Below the pieces are notes generated by a model. The model did no database searches. It worked only from the letters and a program-made list of their open reading frames with translations, and was not told the DNA's origin. A DNA stretch of 36,204 nucleotides from positions 37,561 through 73,764 of the forward strand of contig NZ_QAIL01000161.1 in the NCBI RefSeq assembly GCF_003061025.1, in the 5' to 3' direction. The stretch's first letter is position 1. Each line of letters starts with the position of its first letter. Position numbers and translations under genes: made by a program. Source of the DNA: Pedobacter sp. HMWF019. GTDB lineage: Bacteria > Bacteroidota > Bacteroidia > Sphingobacteriales > Sphingobacteriaceae. Of this stretch, positions 1-8,203 are shown in pieces.

Positions 1-1071
1 TGGTGGGAAAACGGAGAAAAATGGATCTAAATGTCCAAAAAAAGCTATTCCTCCACTATAAAGGCCCAGCCAAACATTCCCGAAATCGTCCAGGTCTATA
101 TTTTGCACCGAGGAGCTGTTGCCTGTATTCAGGTAAAAGGGACTAACCGTCTGGATCTGTTGAAGATCACCATCGGTGCTATACAAAGGCTGGAGGATGA
201 ACAGCTGCGAAGATTCAGCACCTATCCAGATAGCCCCTTTGATTTCCTTTATCGAATAAACGAAGGGTTCAACGCTGTTTTTAGTCCGATTAGCAAGATT
301 GATGGACCTGACCCTCTTTGTAAGTGGATTGTAGATCGCCAGTCCTTTTCGCGTCCCGATCCAGATATTGTTTTTACTATCGCAAAACAGAGACTTTACT
401 TCATTGTCTGGTATTAGACCCCGTGTATTTTCCACATTAAGCAAATCAACGCTACGGGTACCGGTATTAAATATAGATAGACCCTTATTAACATGACCAA
501 TATAGAGAAGTCCTTGTTGATCTTCAGCAAGTGTCCAGATGCTGTTTTCGGGCAGAGAAGGAATATTTTTTTTATTGAAATGCTCAAATCTCTTCTTTAA
601 CAGGTCAAAACGTTGTACGCCCTGATGATAGGTTGCCAGCCATAATTTTCCACTTTTACCCCTGATGATATCTGTGATATCATTTGTTGCAATAGATTCT
701 CTGTCGTTAGGATCATGAAGATAATATGAAAACCTGTTGGTCTTCATATCAAGCACATTCAGTCCGTTCGCGCGTGTGCCGATATAAAGTTGATCATTGT
801 CGTAAAAAAGTGTATTGATTTCATTACTATTAACCGAAAGCCCATCCGTTTTTTCTGATTTGAAATAAGACTTAAATGAGTTGCTAGAAAACCGGTTCAG
901 TCCCATTTCAGTCGCAATCCAGACAAAGCCGTATTTATCATGTACAACATCAAGCACCTGCTGACTCGACAATCCTTCCTGCAAGGATAAATACCTCGCT
1001 TTTTTTGCTTGCCCAAACAGCGATATGGAATAACAAAAAAACAACAGAAAAAGCTGCAACCTCATTCTCAT
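1..1071 (-). CDS. Hybrid two-component (HTCS-type) sensor, N-terminal propeller part, truncated by window edge
   Basis: An open frame of 357 codons runs without a stop from ATG at 1071 to base 1, so the gene continues outside the window. The protein starts with a signal peptide (MRMRLQLFLLFFCYSISLFG) followed by repeated two-component-regulator-propeller strands such as GLSSQQVLDVVHDKYGFVWIAT, NEINTLFYDNDQLYIGT, NDITDIIRGKSGKLWLAT, NSIWTLAEDQQGLLYIG, NEVKSLFCDSKNNIWIGT and NIDLDDFGNVWLGLYSGG. In this family two such propellers form the periplasmic ligand sensor. It is usually followed by a Y_Y_Y domain, a transmembrane helix, a histidine kinase and often a receiver plus AraC-type HTH. Such sensors commonly control polysaccharide or nutrient loci. 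The cytoplasmic part cannot be seen here, so HTCS versus plain propeller kinase or GGDEF/LytTR protein is undecided. An upstream alternative ATG is absent; the second Met is at codon 3. Confidence 0.85.
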   Translation of the reverse strand, partial: MRMRLQLFLLFFCYSISLFGQAKKARYLSLQEGLSSQQVLDVVHDKYGFVWIATEMGLNRFSSNSFKSYFKSEKTDGLSVNSNEINTLFYDNDQLYIGTRANGLNVLDMKTNRFSYYLHDPNDRESIATNDITDIIRGKSGKLWLATYHQGVQRFDLLKKRFEHFNKKNIPSLPENSIWTLAEDQQGLLYIGHVNKGLSIFNTGTRSVDLLNVENTRGLIPDNEVKSLFCDSKNNIWIGTRKGLAIYNPLTKRVRSINLANRTKNSVEPFVYSIKEIKGAIWIGAESSQLFILQPLYSTDGDLQQIQTVSPFYLNTGNSSSVQNIDLDDFGNVWLGLYSGGIAFFGHLDPFFSVFPP

Positions 1072-1591
1072 CTATATTAATAACTAATACGCTTTATACT
1101 GACCATATAATGATCTACTTCGGGATGCACCTGCAACCACTCATTATGGATAGAAAAGTTCATTAGTATATATAGAAGTTGGCAGTTCAGAAATTCGGTT
1201 AATTAGAGAGGCAAAAAGTAGTCATTTTTTTTTAAATGTAAAAAATACGTTTAAAAAAACAGTCATTAAGATTACATCTACATAAATGGTACGTTTCATA
1301 CCTGCCTTCGTCTTGGTTCGTAGCTTTTCCGCCGCTTCTGCGCCGTAACTTAGGCAAACAGGTACTTTTACCGAACAATCGGCGCTAAAAGACCGGATCA
1401 TCGAATACCCAACACCAAAGGAGATATACCCCAGGTGGCAAATCTGCAAATTTTCATACAAAAACTTGCTAATTAAAAATTATAGAAATTTATTTCCACC
1501 CTACCCGGTCTGCACCCAGGAAAATTGGATTTAATGGTGGAACCTCAGAAGCTGCAAGGTCCAGAGAGACCATAAATCTAATTTTCAAAAC
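1072..1591. other. Intergenic region with an AT-rich inverted repeat and repeat copy A
   Basis: No convincing gene lies here. It must hold the promoter of the propeller sensor (start 1071), but I see no clear TAnnTTTG box. An inverted repeat with 14-base arms (1227-1240 and 1246-1259, one mismatch, 5-base loop) is flanked by T and A runs and could act as a bidirectional terminator. A 79-codon minus-strand frame (1222-1461) covers a somewhat more GC-rich stretch (about 1300-1440). It has no recognisable domain and ends in a lysine run from the inverted repeat, so I do not call it. Repeat copy A (1505-1586) is listed separately. Confidence 0.5.
1505..1586 (-). repeat. Hairpin repeat, copy A (partner of 7200-7293)
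   Basis: The tail CCGGTCTGCACCCA (1505-1518) is followed by a left arm (1520-1538), a core GGAACCTCAGAA (1539-1550), AAGGT, and a right arm (1569-1586). The right arm is the reverse complement of the left apart from one mismatch and one deleted base. Copy B has the same tail and core but different arm sequence, again self-complementary. It ends 5 bases after the stop codon of the hybrid kinase, so it would form a hairpin at the 3' end of that transcript. There is no clear U tract after it. Confidence 0.7.
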
Positions 1592-3838
1592 TCAACTGCA
1601 CCACTTTTCAAGTTTCCCCATCAGATCTTCCAACCGGATAGGCTTACCAATATAATCATCCATTCCAGCATCCAGACAAAGTTGCTCATCACCTTCAAGA
1701 ATGTTGGCTGTTAACGCGATAATCACAGGTTGTTTAACCAACGTTTTCCGAATCAAACGGGTTGCTTCCAATCCATCCATCACCGGCATCTGCATATCCA
1801 TCAACACCAGACCATAATCCTTCCCATGAACAGCCTCCAGAGCTTCCTGCCCATTTTTCACCAAATCAGGCATATAGCCCAACTTCTGAAGAATATTAGA
1901 AATCACCCGCTGATTCATTAAATTATCTTCGGCCACAAGTAGTACACAAGGGTATCTCAGTGAAAAATCAGGAGATAACTTTTTACGGATGACTTGATCT
2001 TCCATCCGTACAAGTTCTCTGGGTTGAAGCGCATTCAAAACCTGTTTACTGAGGATATGCTGGCGAATAGGCTTAGTCATCACAGAAACAAAAAGTCCCC
2101 GTTGATTCTCTTCAAGCTCTTCTCCAATAGAACTCAGTAACAATATAGGTATCAATGGATATATATCTTTGATCTGCCTGGCCAGCATGACACCATCCAT
2201 GCCTGGCATCTGCATATCGGTGATCACCAAATCAATCGAAGGATCAGCAGATAAAATAGACAAAGCCTGTTTCCCTGAACTGGCCAAAACCGGCTGCAAT
2301 TTCCAATATTCAAACTGCTTTTTTAAAATGGTCAGGTTCGTTACATTATCGTCAACGATCATCACCTTTTTGCCAATCTGTTCGCTCATGCTATAATTCT
2401 CATAAGGCTTCAACACCTTAGTTCCTTTTCGGGTCATTACCATAAATGAAAACGTAGATCCATGGTCCGGCTCACTTGCTACACGAATTTCTCCGCCCAT
2501 CAACCGGACAAGCTTTTCAGAAATGGCCAGTCCCAGACCGGTCCCTCCATATTTACGGGTTGTAGAAGAATCCACCTGTGAAAAAGCCCTGAATAGTCTA
2601 TCCAGTTTATCCGCTGCAATGCCGATACCGGTATCCCGCACTTCAAATTTCAACTCTAGTCTTCCATCCTCTAAAATATTCCCTGCAGAAACATCAACAC
2701 AAACCTCCCCTTGTTCAGTAAACTTCATAGCGTTACCAACCAGATTGATTAATATTTGTCTCAGCCGCAGTTGATCGCCAACAATCTGTAAAGGCACATC
2801 TTCTTCTATATGATAAACCAAATCCAACTGAAGTTCAGCAGATTTAACCCCAAATATATCAAGTACATCTTCAATACACTGCCGCAAATTGAAATCTTCT
2901 TGTTCCAGTTCCAGATGGCCGGATTCTATTTTAGAAAAGTCCAGAATATCATTAATCACATTAAGAAGTGTATCACCACAATTCGAGATCACATCTGCAA
3001 ACATACGCTGTTCCTCCGTCAGGTTACTTTCCTTCAACAGTGCTGCCATTCCAATCACACCATTCATTGGTGTACGGATCTCATGACTCATAGTGGCCAG
3101 AAAGACACTTTTAGCCTGGTTTGCGCGATCAGCTTCCTGCTTCGCTTTCTCCAACTCCAGATTCGAGGCTCGGAGCTGCTCATTGGCTTTCTCCAGTACC
3201 TCCTCATTCTGTTTCCTTACCAAGGATAATTGAGCTTCTTTTTGCAGTTCAGCCACCTCCAGCGTTTGCAAAATATGCTTCTCATTATACTCCTTAAGCA
3301 AATAAGCCCATAATCCACAAATAAAAAAGATCATAGCTGCCAGCAATATATGTATCGTAAAAGTCTGAAGATCAAAATAATCCAGACGGGTAAAATAAAC
3401 ATCGCTGACGCCGCTATTTTGCAGATAGCCGAAAATGGCATGATGGACCAGCACTACGACCAAAATTGGGATCTGCAGCTTCCATTTCTCATAAGTGATC
3501 AGCAACGTACTGCCAATAAACGCGAAAAAGTGCATCTCAAAAAGCCCATGCATCTGATAGATAAACTGGGCCATAAAAATGCCAAGTACTGCACTTAAGA
3601 CGTACTGATAAAGATCAGATGTGGGTAACATAATTTTAACAGAATAATAGGCAAGCAGTGAAAGCCCCCCTACTCCAAAGGCAATAAGCCAGGTATCATA
3701 AAATATAGCAAACACCAGTCCTAATACGAAATAAAGTCCCAGAAAGTAGTTCATTAAACGGTCTGATCTTTCTTTAACGCCAAAAAAGAGTAAACGTGTA
3801 GGGTTATCGGAGGCGGTTAGCTGATGGTTCAACATCAT
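1592..3838 (-). CDS. Membrane hybrid histidine kinase with two receiver domains
   Basis: 748 residues. The N-terminal third (about 25-185) has six hydrophobic segments and no signal peptide. A short motif, [12 protein letters not shown]...VHHAIFGYL (102-138), resembles the integral-membrane input domain of some kinases and chemoreceptors. A coiled coil (about 185-245) leads to HisKA with the phosphoacceptor His252 in [10 protein letters not shown]. HATPase follows with the N box around 365-374 ([10 protein letters not shown]), D402-TGIGI and GGTGLGL at 431. Two receiver domains follow: REC1 with D496/D497, D541 and K589, and REC2 with E637/D638, D681 and K732. All phosphorelay residues are present. 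There is no output domain or Hpt, so the signal must pass to another protein. The start is ATG-ATG. It lies 26 bases after the redoxin-like gene, probably in one transcript, which may hint at an envelope-redox input. The signal sensed is unknown. Confidence 0.9.
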   Translation of the reverse strand: MMLNHQLTASDNPTRLLFFGVKERSDRLMNYFLGLYFVLGLVFAIFYDTWLIAFGVGGLSLLAYYSVKIMLPTSDLYQYVLSAVLGIFMAQFIYQMHGLFEMHFFAFIGSTLLITYEKWKLQIPILVVVLVHHAIFGYLQNSGVSDVYFTRLDYFDLQTFTIHILLAAMIFFICGLWAYLLKEYNEKHILQTLEVAELQKEAQLSLVRKQNEEVLEKANEQLRASNLELEKAKQEADRANQAKSVFLATMSHEIRTPMNGVIGMAALLKESNLTEEQRMFADVISNCGDTLLNVINDILDFSKIESGHLELEQEDFNLRQCIEDVLDIFGVKSAELQLDLVYHIEEDVPLQIVGDQLRLRQILINLVGNAMKFTEQGEVCVDVSAGNILEDGRLELKFEVRDTGIGIAADKLDRLFRAFSQVDSSTTRKYGGTGLGLAISEKLVRLMGGEIRVASEPDHGSTFSFMVMTRKGTKVLKPYENYSMSEQIGKKVMIVDDNVTNLTILKKQFEYWKLQPVLASSGKQALSILSADPSIDLVITDMQMPGMDGVMLARQIKDIYPLIPILLLSSIGEELEENQRGLFVSVMTKPIRQHILSKQVLNALQPRELVRMEDQVIRKKLSPDFSLRYPCVLLVAEDNLMNQRVISNILQKLGYMPDLVKNGQEALEAVHGKDYGLVLMDMQMPVMDGLEATRLIRKTLVKQPVIIALTANILEGDEQLCLDAGMDDYIGKPIRLEDLMGKLEKWCS

Positions 3839-3864
3839 CGTTAGATATTAGATTAAGAAATCAA

Positions 3865-4461
3865 TTAGTTTTTGCAATCTGGTACAGTACAGCCATAGGA
3901 TTTAAGCGCCAGATCGCTAAAAACCAAATGAGTTTGTTCTTTCAGCAAACCATTCAATGCAATCTTTGCATAGCTGGTCTTCTCATCCGTGCAATAGCGA
4001 CTGCTGTTATAGTTCCCCCGGTAATATAAATGATGCGACTTGTCTAACAAGACAGCCTGGGGCGTAGAATATACACCACAGACTTTAGCAAGAGACTGGT
4101 CAAATAAAACAGGGATATGAAATCCAAATTTGCCCTGAATGCTTTCTGGGGTAAAAGATTTTGAACTTAATACCACCACTCTGAAATCCACCTGATTTGC
4201 ATATTGCTGAACCAGTGATTTAAAATGTTTCATATTAAACCGCGAACACGGACAATCCGGATTAAAAAAGTGAAGGAAAACAGGTTTTTCATACCCGACT
4301 CCTAAAGGTTCTTTTAATGCGATCAATTGGCCAACACCAATGGCCTTATAGTTCTTTGGAACAGGTGTAGGCAACTGGTATACCCAATCGTTGTACCAAA
4401 ACAGCGCCCCAATGGCAGAAAGCAAGAGCATTAACCAAAATATAACTAGGATTTTTCTCAT
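3865..4461 (-). CDS. Membrane-anchored thioredoxin-fold protein with CPC active site
   Basis: 198 residues. An N-terminal hydrophobic segment (about 4-23) acts as signal anchor, so the domain should face the periplasm. The core has a thioredoxin-like start KPVFLHFFNPDCPCSRFN (residues about 59-76), with a compact C-P-C pair in place of the usual CxxC. It continues with a VDFRVVVLSS strand and the cis-Pro region YSTPQAVLLDK. Two more cysteines close the protein (YGCTVPDCKN). The DCPCSRFN motif fits a redoxin/DUF6436-type family; I am not certain of the exact family name. It is probably a thiol-disulfide reductase or redox sensor. It precedes the hybrid kinase by 26 bases in the same direction. 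Confidence 0.7.
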   Translation of the reverse strand: MRKILVIFWLMLLLSAIGALFWYNDWVYQLPTPVPKNYKAIGVGQLIALKEPLGVGYEKPVFLHFFNPDCPCSRFNMKHFKSLVQQYANQVDFRVVVLSSKSFTPESIQGKFGFHIPVLFDQSLAKVCGVYSTPQAVLLDKSHHLYYRGNYNSSRYCTDEKTSYAKIALNGLLKEQTHLVFSDLALKSYGCTVPDCKN

Positions 4462-4611
4462 GAAATACTTTACAGGCAGCCAAAATATATATAAATAGAT
4501 ACTTACACAACACCAACTGTATTGTTATGACAATAGACTGCAAATAAAACTTCATAATAACATTTTACCCTCTTGCCCAATGAGCTTCAAGATGGAAAAA
4601 GAAACGACTAT

Positions 4612-6990
4612 CTACTCGTATTTCAGTGCGTCGACAGCATTTGCCTTAGCCACTTTAAAGCTTTGCAAGCTGACTGTTATCAAGGCAATGAGCAAAGAAA
4701 TCATTCCTGCAACAATAAAAGGGCCCGGACCAATCATTACCTTGTAATCGTAACTCTTCAACCAACTGTTTATGCAGATATAGGCAACAGGAAATGCAAT
4801 CAAATTGGATAACAACACCAATTTGATAAAATCTTTATTCAGTAGAATCAAAATACTTTTCAAATCGGCTCCTAGTACTTTCCTGATGCTAATTTCTTTT
4901 TTCCGTTGTTCCGCCATATAGAGAGCAAGACCAAGCAGACCCAGGCAAGAAATAAAAATTGCAAATCCGCCAAAGAAATTGGATAATATACTTAAACGAC
5001 GTTCAAGCTTTAGTTTATCAGATATATCCTGATTAATAAAAGTCAGCTGCAACGGATATGCGGAATTAAACTTTTGACTGATCTGTTTAATTAAACCAAC
5101 AGAAGTGCCCGCACTTTGTTCAGGATTTAACTTCATTAACAAAACTTTACTCATACCTACATTATAGAAGAAGAAAGTTGGAAGTGTTTTAACGCCGAGC
5201 CGCTCATTGGAATAATTTTTAATAACCCCAACAATTGTTAACGGCGGATTATCACTCCAGCGAAGGACCGTTCCAACAGGATCTTTAATACCCATCACCT
5301 CTGCCAGTGCTTCATTAACAAGAACAGATGTAGCCGTATCAGCAACAAATTTCGGTGAGAAGTCTCTTCCCTTAACGATTTGAGCTCCTATTGTTTTGCT
5401 AAAATTAAACCCTATGCTCCTGAAGTCAATGACCGATCGGTCATTAGCCGCCTTTCCCGGCCAGCTTAAGCCCCCTGTGATAGAACCATTTTCGGTAAAG
5501 GATTGTGCAAATTCGGAAGAGGAAAGCACTGCTCCTGATTTAACCAGTTCAGCTTTAAAAAGCTCCAGCTTCTTGGCATCTTTAAGTGCTCCCTCCAAAT
5601 CCATTTGGACCAGATTATCCTGAGAAAAGCCCAAAGGCTGGTTCCTCATAAACTGAATTTGGGTATAAACAATAATTGCGCAAACAATCATGCAGATAGA
5701 CAAGCTAAATTGCAGCACGACCAATGTTTTACGTACCGGCAAGGAAGATCCCCCTGTTCCTGTAGATCCTTTTAGAACCTTTACAGGAATAAATGACGAT
5801 AAATAGAAAGCCGGATAACTTCCTGCTAAAAAACCAGTCAGCAATACCAAAATAGAAATGATGATCCAGAATAAGTAGGAACTATAATCTATTTGCATAG
5901 AGATTTCCAGCAGATTATTAAAATAAGGCAGGCACAGTTCCAAAAGTCCAAAGGCAATGAACATAGCAATTAAAGAGAACAACATCGATTCTATCATAAA
6001 TTGACTCATCAGGCTTCTACGAGTAGAACCTAAGGCTTTTCGAACTCCAACCTCACGTGCTCTTTTCTCAGAACGGGCTGTAGAAAGATTCATATAATTG
6101 ATTGTCGCAATAAGAAGCACACAAAAAGCAAGGAATAGAAACAACTTAACCTGATCAATTCGTCCACCAGCAGGTTTACCGTTCACAAACTCATTATATA
6201 GATGAAACTTACTGTAAGGGAACAGAAAAGCTTCAAGTTGTGTTTTCGCATCATGACTCTTAATCATCTTCCTCACAGAAGCATCTAAAGATGCAAACTG
6301 GCTTTTGTCTTTAAGCTTAAAAAAAGTAAAACAAGTGATAGCACCCCAGCCATTCTCTTTATCATCCGGATGCTCCTGATCAAAAAATGCCCAGCTCAGC
6401 AATGCATCATATTGTATGCTCTGATTTTTGGGAAGATCTTCAACCACTGCAGTCACCTTTAACCATTTTCTATTGTCATATTTTAAAGTCTGACCAATAG
6501 GATTACTATTTCCAAATAACTTCCGGGCTGTAGATTTAGTGATCAATACGGAGTTGGGCGTGCTTAAAGCTGTACCTGCGTTCCCGTAGATGAACTTCTG
6601 CTCAAAAATCTGAAGAAAAGATGGGTCTACACTTTTCGCATCCAGTTTATAGTTTTGCTGCTGATAGCTAAATAATCTGGCATCATCCCTACCCATTGCC
6701 ATCCGGCTCGTCTGCTCTACTCCCGGCAAGGTTTGCTGCGCTTCAGCAGCAAGTTTATTGGGTGTTGCAACAGTTGTAGCCAGTTTTCCATTGATATCAA
6801 TATTTAACCGGCTAATATAAATCCGGTCAATATCTTTAAAGTGTCTGTCATAACCCCACTCGTAACTTACGTAAAGTAACAATAATAAGCAGCAAGCCAT
6901 CCCAATGGCCAGTCCACCAATGTTAATTAATGAAAACCCTTTATTCTTTACAAGGTTACGTATGGCAATTTTTAAGTTGATGAAAAACAT
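4612..6990 (-). CDS. ABC transporter permease, FtsX/MacB type
   Basis: 792 residues from ATG 6990. A longer model would begin at a TTG at 6999; the ATG version starts with the family-typical MFFINLKIAIRNLVKNKG. Eight hydrophobic helices are visible, at about 21-41, 281-301, 331-352, 374-395, 425-443, 670-692, 722-740 and 757-777. This gives the duplicated MacB_PCD-FtsX layout with two large periplasmic domains. The FtsX motifs REVGVRKALGSTRRSL (about 312-327) and EISIRKVLGADLKSI (about 699-713) are both present. These Bacteroidota proteins are full-length double permeases thought to work with a MacB-like ATPase and often an HlyD-type adaptor. No ATPase lies next to it here, so the partner must be elsewhere. 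Likely roles are export of peptides or lipids or envelope-stress mechanotransmission. A sigma-54-like promoter and two operators lie just upstream. Confidence 0.88.
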   Translation of the reverse strand: MFFINLKIAIRNLVKNKGFSLINIGGLAIGMACCLLLLLYVSYEWGYDRHFKDIDRIYISRLNIDINGKLATTVATPNKLAAEAQQTLPGVEQTSRMAMGRDDARLFSYQQQNYKLDAKSVDPSFLQIFEQKFIYGNAGTALSTPNSVLITKSTARKLFGNSNPIGQTLKYDNRKWLKVTAVVEDLPKNQSIQYDALLSWAFFDQEHPDDKENGWGAITCFTFFKLKDKSQFASLDASVRKMIKSHDAKTQLEAFLFPYSKFHLYNEFVNGKPAGGRIDQVKLFLFLAFCVLLIATINYMNLSTARSEKRAREVGVRKALGSTRRSLMSQFMIESMLFSLIAMFIAFGLLELCLPYFNNLLEISMQIDYSSYLFWIIISILVLLTGFLAGSYPAFYLSSFIPVKVLKGSTGTGGSSLPVRKTLVVLQFSLSICMIVCAIIVYTQIQFMRNQPLGFSQDNLVQMDLEGALKDAKKLELFKAELVKSGAVLSSSEFAQSFTENGSITGGLSWPGKAANDRSVIDFRSIGFNFSKTIGAQIVKGRDFSPKFVADTATSVLVNEALAEVMGIKDPVGTVLRWSDNPPLTIVGVIKNYSNERLGVKTLPTFFFYNVGMSKVLLMKLNPEQSAGTSVGLIKQISQKFNSAYPLQLTFINQDISDKLKLERRLSILSNFFGGFAIFISCLGLLGLALYMAEQRKKEISIRKVLGADLKSILILLNKDFIKLVLLSNLIAFPVAYICINSWLKSYDYKVMIGPGPFIVAGMISLLIALITVSLQSFKVAKANAVDALKYE

Positions 6991-7013
6991 AAGAATCAAT
7001 TTTCATAGGGATG

Positions 7014-7028
7014 GCCAATTATATGCCA
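7014..7028 (-). promoter_or_regulatory. Sigma-54-type promoter of the permease
   Basis: Read on the minus strand the sequence is TGGCATATAATTGGC. It has the -24 TGGCA and -12 TnGC elements at the exact 12-base GG-to-GC distance of sigma-54 promoters, with one departure from TTGC. The predicted start is near 7002, giving a leader of about 12 nt before ATG 6990. A separate TAnnTTTG match (TATTTTTG, plus positions 7033-7040) has no matching -33 element. Confidence 0.55.
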
Positions 7029-7080
7029 TTTACAAAAATAGGCCTTTAAAATCAAAGAAAAGCTCATTTGAAAAACTCAT

Positions 7081-7117
7081 TGTTCATTATCGAACAGTTC
7101 CTGTCCACCACCGAACA
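7081..7117. promoter_or_regulatory. Two tandem TGTTC-N6-GAACA operator sites
   Basis: Site 1 at 7081-7096 is TGTTCATTATCGAACA, and site 2 at 7102-7117 is TGTCCACCACCGAACA. Both have the form TGTyC-N6-GAACA and are 21 bases centre to centre, two helical turns. They lie about 55-90 bases upstream of the sigma-54-like element. That is the usual place for enhancer sites of an NtrC-family activator, which would be encoded elsewhere. Confidence 0.55.
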
Positions 7118-7180
7118 AATAACTTTGAGGAGATTAACATCCAACACACCATATCGACCTACACCCAATCTAATCTAAAC

Positions 7181-7210
7181 CATACCAGTCTGCACCATAC
7201 CAGTCTGCAC
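7181..7210. repeat. Perfect 15-base tandem duplication
   Basis: CATACCAGTCTGCAC occurs twice in direct succession (7181-7195 and 7196-7210). The second unit is the start of repeat copy B. The conserved tail of the repeat family has thus been duplicated once here, perhaps by replication slippage. Confidence 0.85.
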
Positions 7211-7293
7211 CCAAGAAAATATGTTTTCATGAGCGAACCTCAGAACCTGAAGCTCTTCGCGCAAGGTTCTGAGAGCTCAGAAAACATATTTTC
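7200..7293 (-). repeat. Hairpin repeat, copy B (partner of 1505-1586)
   Basis: The tail CCAGTCTGCACCCA (7200-7213) is followed by a left arm (7215-7234) and the core GAACCTCAGAACCT (7235-7248). A right arm (7275-7293) complements the left with one base missing. Inside, CTCAGAACCT (7239-7248) pairs perfectly with AGGTTCTGAG (7264-7273), so the element folds into a long stem with a second stem at its tip. It ends 12 bases after the stop codon of the 7306-8058 gene, the same relation to a gene end as copy A. Confidence 0.8.
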
Positions 7294-7305
7294 CCCCAAA
7301 ATAAA

Positions 7306-8058
7306 CTATTGATTATAAGTATTCACAGCCCTTTCCAAATACCTTGAACCAGACCGGTTAACATAAAACCCACCAGCAGCAAAACCCAAACCGACACCCA
7401 GCAATAAAAAGCTGGAGGTTAAATTAGGTCCTTTATACGTAGGAATATTATGTCCACCAAAGCCAGGCTCCGAAGTAACCTCATGTCCTCTGGTTACAAA
7501 AGTAATGAGCCCCGCAAGAATCGATGCTCCTGCCGTAGCGTACAATAACGTACCAGTATTGGTCTTTTTCCTGTAAACATTCAAAAGAGCTATACTTTCT
7601 GCATTGTCAGCCATGTCATCTTTCAGATTTCTGTAGTTTACATTTTTCAAGTCCTGATATCCTTTATTGTAATACAGGCTAACATCAGCAGCAGTAGCTC
7701 TCCCACGCCTAAACCTGGAATAACGGTCATAGATCAAGGGGTCATAATTGATCTGCTGATAAAGATTGATTCTCCCCTGTGCTATCCGCTCTGAAAAGGA
7801 TCCATAACTACCATAATTCAGCTTGCGGGTATTGGCAAAAAAACCATCTTCATTGTTGTAGAATTTAACCCGGTCCGTATTAAACCTGCGCGAATCAGCC
7901 TTCAACTGCCAGGAATTGAGAAAATCCGGCCTTAACCTGATCTTGCTGGCATAGATTACAGAATCGGAATTGAGGTAAATAAAGTTTCTGGATTCGTCCA
8001 CTTGTGAACGGGCGCTCAGAGCATAACCAACCAGAGCGATGATGAGTAATTTTTTCAT
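7306..8058 (-). CDS. Hypothetical secreted or membrane protein with two C-terminal helices
   Basis: 250 residues from ATG 8058. A frame extension to 8139 starts with a non-signal sequence, whereas the ATG at 8058 gives a clean signal peptide, MKKLLIIALVGYALSARSQ. The mature part begins with a region rich in Tyr, Arg and Asn (about 20-165). It ends with two hydrophobic segments, GTLLYATAGASILAGLITFV (about 172-191) and LTSSFLLLGVGLGFAAGGFYV (about 215-235), separated by a Gly/Pro-rich loop. I do not recognise the family. It is transcribed alone, divergent from the MGMT gene, and its 3' end is followed by repeat copy B. Confidence 0.7.
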   Translation of the reverse strand: MKKLLIIALVGYALSARSQVDESRNFIYLNSDSVIYASKIRLRPDFLNSWQLKADSRRFNTDRVKFYNNEDGFFANTRKLNYGSYGSFSERIAQGRINLYQQINYDPLIYDRYSRFRRGRATAADVSLYYNKGYQDLKNVNYRNLKDDMADNAESIALLNVYRKKTNTGTLLYATAGASILAGLITFVTRGHEVTSEPGFGGHNIPTYKGPNLTSSFLLLGVGLGFAAGGFYVNRSGSRYLERAVNTYNQ

Positions 8059-8203
8059 ATCGGTTTGTATTTGTGTGTACTCAATACTACAAAATTTCCA
8101 ACCTAAAGTTCTTGTGTAAACAAGAAAATACATAGGCACTCAAATCAGCAAGAAATGGGTTTTTAATGATCACCAATTGCTGTACTTTTACATAAAATAC
8201 TAT

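Noticed and set aside
31-417. 128-codon plus-strand frame
   Set aside because: It lies fully inside the propeller sensor on the opposite strand, which shows clear repeated family motifs; the plus frame shows none.
1222-1461. 79-codon minus-strand frame in the intergenic region
   Set aside because: No recognisable domain, signal or neighbour logic; it ends in a lysine run encoded by an AT-rich inverted repeat and lacks a promoter. A decayed gene remnant remains possible but cannot be supported.
2169-3598. Several plus-strand frames over the hybrid kinase
   Set aside because: Antisense shadows of conserved kinase and receiver domains; no domain or start signal of their own.
4520-4535. Inverted repeat TATTGT-TATG-ACAATA before the redoxin-like gene
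   Set aside because: Only six-base arms, a single copy and no associated promoter element; such palindromes are expected by chance in AT-rich DNA.
7181-7293. CRISPR array or integron attC site
   Set aside because: Only two tandem units without spacers, no Cas or integrase gene nearby, and no attC core boxes; the hairpin-repeat explanation fits better.
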